From Arthrobacter terrae (lineage in GTDB: Bacteria > Actinomycetota > Actinomycetes > Actinomycetales > Micrococcaceae), in contig NZ_JADNYM010000003.1 in the NCBI RefSeq assembly GCF_015708085.1, positions 77,775-141,774 on the forward strand: 64,000 bases of DNA, read 5' to 3'. A model generated the notes under the pieces. That model saw only the letters and a program-made list of their open reading frames with translations, ran no database searches and was not told where the DNA came from. The translations under genes and the position numbers were made by a program. Positions 61,806 to 64,000 of this stretch are shown one piece after another (the first letter of the stretch is position 1; every line of letters begins with the position of its first letter).

Positions 61806-63539
61806 TCAGCCCAGGAGTGCGGCCTTGAGTGTGTCCAGCCCAACGGAGCCGAGGTTAAGGGCGCGGGTGTGGAAGGCCTTCAGGTCGAAGTCCGCTCCGT
61901 CCAGCAGCCGGCGTTCGTCGCGGATCTGCTCCCACAGCCGCTGGCCGATTTTGTAGGACGGCGCCTGACCGGGCCAGCCGAGATACCGATTGAACTCGAA
62001 GTCCAGCTGTCCGGTGCTGATATCCAGGTTCTTGTGCAGGAAGTCATAGCCGGATTCGGGCGTCCATCTTCCCGTGCCCCAACGGGCGGGAATCTCCAGC
62101 TCCAGGTGGACACCGATATCGAACACGACCCTGGCTGCCCGCATCCGCTGGCCATCCAGCATCCCCATCTTGTCGCCCGGGTCAGAGAGGTAACCCAGCT
62201 GCTCCATCAACCGTTCGGCGTAAAGCGCCCAGCCTTCGCCGTGTCCGGAGACCCAGCAGGCGTTGCGCCGCCACTTGTTCAACAGCCCGCTCTGATACGT
62301 TGCGGTCGCCACCTGCAGATGGTGTCCGGGCACGCCCTCGTGATAGACCGTTGTGGTCTCCGCCCATGTGGTGAATGAATCCTCACCGGCGGGCACGGAC
62401 CACCACATCCGTCCCGGACGGGAGAAGTCCTCGCTGGGGCCGGTGTAGTAAATGCCGCCTTCCTGCGTTGGGGCGATCCGGCATTCGAGGGTGCGCATAA
62501 TGTCCGGGATCTCGAAGTGCACGCCGGCAAGTTCCGTGACAGCCTTGTCCGCTAGCTCCTGCATCCAACTCTGCAGTGCAGCAGTGCCCTGCAGCGTGCG
62601 GGCGGGGTCCTCGTTGAGCAGTTTCTTGGCCTCGGCGATGCCTGCACCGGGCTTGATTTGCTCTGCTACCTGCTCCTGCTCGGCAATGATACGGTCCAGT
62701 TCTTCCACGCCCCAGGCGTACGTTTCGTCCAGGTCGACGGCGGAACCAAGGAAGGCGCGGGAGGCCAGCGCGTAGCGGGCGCGGCCGACGGCGTCCTTCT
62801 CCGGTGCCGCCGGCAGCAGCTCCTCGCGCAGGAAACGGCTCAGCACGCCATACGCTCCGCGGGCTGCCTGTGCTGCTTCCTGCAGTCCTGCCATCGTCGA
62901 CGGCGGCAGTGCGGTGCCGCCGTGGTTCTGTGTGTCCTGATTGTCCTGTGCTTCCTGATTATTCAGGCGGGCAGCGGCGGCCATGGCAGCGAAAAAACCG
63001 TCCTCGGCCGCATGCCGGTCGGCCTGCCCGATCACATTTTTCACCTGTCGACGGGCCGCAATAAGACCGCGCTCCCAGCCGGCCCGCAGGGATTGGATGT
63101 AGCCGTCGATTGCGGCGGGAACGTTCATCATGCGGCCCGCGATGTGTTCCCAGTGCTCCACCGTGGCGGTCGGCATCAGATCGAAAATAGCCCGGATATT
63201 TTGCGCCGGACAGGCGATGTTGTTCAGGTCCGCAAGATTCCAACCGGTGGCGTGCAGCTGTAGGTCCAGGCCCAGCCGCTCGCGCATTGCGTGCAGCGTG
63301 GTGGCATCCACGGCGTCCTCCGGCTCCAGCGCACTTAGCTGTTCCAGCGCCTGCTCAGCAGCGGCGGCGAAAGCGTCGTGGCCGGCAGGGGAGTAGTCGC
63401 GGTATTCCCTCTCATGGCCCGGAAGCCCCAGCTCGGTGGCGAAGCCGGGATCCAATTCCAGTAGCCGCTGCGTGTAGGCGTCCGCCACGGCATCGATGGC
63501 CGTGGACTTCCGGGAGGGTTTCAACGCGTTGATAGTCAT
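61806..63539 (-). CDS. DUF885 family metallopeptidase-like protein
   Basis: 577 residues from ATG 63539. Zinc-site motif VYHEGVPGHHLQVATATY (about residue 400), similar to the HExxxGHH pattern of DUF885, a family related to M32 carboxypeptidases, and GWALYAERLMEQLGY later in the sequence (second ligand Glu expected). N-terminal half is helical (LELDPGFATELGLPGHEREY). No signal peptide after choosing this start, so probably cytosolic. Substrates may be peptides or dipeptides. Divergent from the gene at 63586. Confidence 0.88.
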   Translation of the reverse strand: MTINALKPSRKSTAIDAVADAYTQRLLELDPGFATELGLPGHEREYRDYSPAGHDAFAAAAEQALEQLSALEPEDAVDATTLHAMRERLGLDLQLHATGWNLADLNNIACPAQNIRAIFDLMPTATVEHWEHIAGRMMNVPAAIDGYIQSLRAGWERGLIAARRQVKNVIGQADRHAAEDGFFAAMAAAARLNNQEAQDNQDTQNHGGTALPPSTMAGLQEAAQAARGAYGVLSRFLREELLPAAPEKDAVGRARYALASRAFLGSAVDLDETYAWGVEELDRIIAEQEQVAEQIKPGAGIAEAKKLLNEDPARTLQGTAALQSWMQELADKAVTELAGVHFEIPDIMRTLECRIAPTQEGGIYYTGPSEDFSRPGRMWWSVPAGEDSFTTWAETTTVYHEGVPGHHLQVATATYQSGLLNKWRRNACWVSGHGEGWALYAERLMEQLGYLSDPGDKMGMLDGQRMRAARVVFDIGVHLELEIPARWGTGRWTPESGYDFLHKNLDISTGQLDFEFNRYLGWPGQAPSYKIGQRLWEQIRDERRLLDGADFDLKAFHTRALNLGSVGLDTLKAALLG

Positions 63540-63585
63540 CCAACCGAGCCTACCGGGGAAGGAACGCCCGTGGTAGACCGGACTT

Positions 63586-64000
63586 ATGAATATGATGCGA
63601 GGACTTCTCAGTGGTGCCGCGGCCGGAGCTGCAGGCACTACGGCGCTGAATGCCGTCACCTATCTGGATATGGTCCTGCGAGCCCGGCCCACTAGCGAAA
63701 CGCCTGAAAAGACGGTGGAAAAGCTCACCGAAGTAGCCCACCTTCAGATCCCGGGCGATGACGGCGAGAGAAAGAACCGGGTGGCAGGCCTCGGCCCCAT
63801 TACGGGTCTGACTGTCGGAGTCGGAGTTGGTATGGTGTTGGGCGGTGCCCGAGCCGCAGGTCTGTGTCCCGGTACCGCCATGAGCACATTACTGGGTGCC
63901 GGTGGCGCGATGGCAGGTTCCGACGTCCCGATGGCCGCGCTGGGGATCACTGATCCACGGTCCTGGTCCGTGGTCGGCTGGATGAGCGACATAGTCCCGC
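63586..64000 (+). CDS. Putative membrane protein, 3' end outside window
   Basis: At least 138 residues from ATG 63586 without a stop to the edge. Hydrophobic, glycine-rich segments (GLLSGAAAGAAGTTALNAVTYLDMVLRARP, GLGPITGLTVGVGVGMVLGG, STLLGAGGAMAGSDVPMAALG) alternate with a polar stretch of TVEKLTEVAHLQIPGDDGER. This is the arrangement of an actinobacterial membrane protein of unknown function, often in this size range. The ribosome binding site is weak. It is divergent from the DUF885 gene with only 46 bp between starts. Confidence 0.65.
   Translation, partial: MNMMRGLLSGAAAGAAGTTALNAVTYLDMVLRARPTSETPEKTVEKLTEVAHLQIPGDDGERKNRVAGLGPITGLTVGVGVGMVLGGARAAGLCPGTAMSTLLGAGGAMAGSDVPMAALGITDPRSWSVVGWMSDIVP

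Overview
The window is high-GC DNA from an actinobacterium, most likely a member of the Micrococcaceae (Arthrobacter-like). The evidence is the strong GC bias at third codon positions, an actinobacterial LpdA-type quinone reductase, an acyl-CoA carboxylase alpha chain carrying both biotin carboxylase and biotin carrier domains, SCO4848/DUF2505-type small proteins, and GTG/TTG starts. No rRNA, tRNA, CRISPR array, prophage or insertion sequence is visible. The genus is an inference from family content.

Region 1 (1-12.9 kb) is a cell-surface and exopolysaccharide block. Two large secreted PKD-domain proteins share a distinctive module of about 200 residues beginning DTFGRTV; the first is cut by the window edge and contains three nearly identical PKD-coding repeats. 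Around them lie two glycosyltransferases, a Wzx-like flippase, a Wzz/tyrosine-kinase-like chain-length protein without the usual tyrosine tail, a Wzy-like polymerase and a glycerophosphodiesterase-type lipoprotein.

Region 2 (13.2-20.7 kb) starts with a sufS-sufU pair and continues with a SipW/TasA-type export cluster. It holds a SipW-like (Ser/His) signal peptidase, three paralogous exported proteins with alternate-type signal peptides (two preceded by a duplicated leader), a further SipW-type exported protein, a membrane-anchored surface protein and a Pro/Thr-linker surface protein with two internal repeats.

Region 3 (20.8-29.9 kb) is a signalling island: two convergent response-regulator/histidine-kinase pairs that are paralogous modules, an Hpt-like protein whose phosphorylatable histidine position is leucine, and a third kinase with a degenerate receiver and a GAF-like domain. 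An NhaA antiporter lies inside it. Because it directly follows the exopolysaccharide and TasA/SipW loci, I infer that it controls matrix production. This combination is the best candidate for an undescribed system in the window.

Region 4 (29.9-48.5 kb) is mostly housekeeping: mfd, deoC, phosphoglucomutase, purine nucleoside phosphorylase, lpdA, a divergent yeiH/LysR pair with a palindrome at the LysR start, a DUF2795/ferritin-like/glycosyltransferase operon, an MHS-type transporter and accA. Region 5 (48.5-51.6 kb) has two neighbouring broken genes, an M20 amidohydrolase and a VTC-domain protein, the latter damaged by an 11-bp tandem duplication, beside an intact DUF4956 gene. Region 6 (51.7-64 kb) contains maf, an aldehyde dehydrogenase/DUF779/GAF-regulator unit, a VOC protein, a tetR-MMPL operon with a clear operator, a dicarboxylate symporter, a DUF885 peptidase and the start of a gene that leaves the window.
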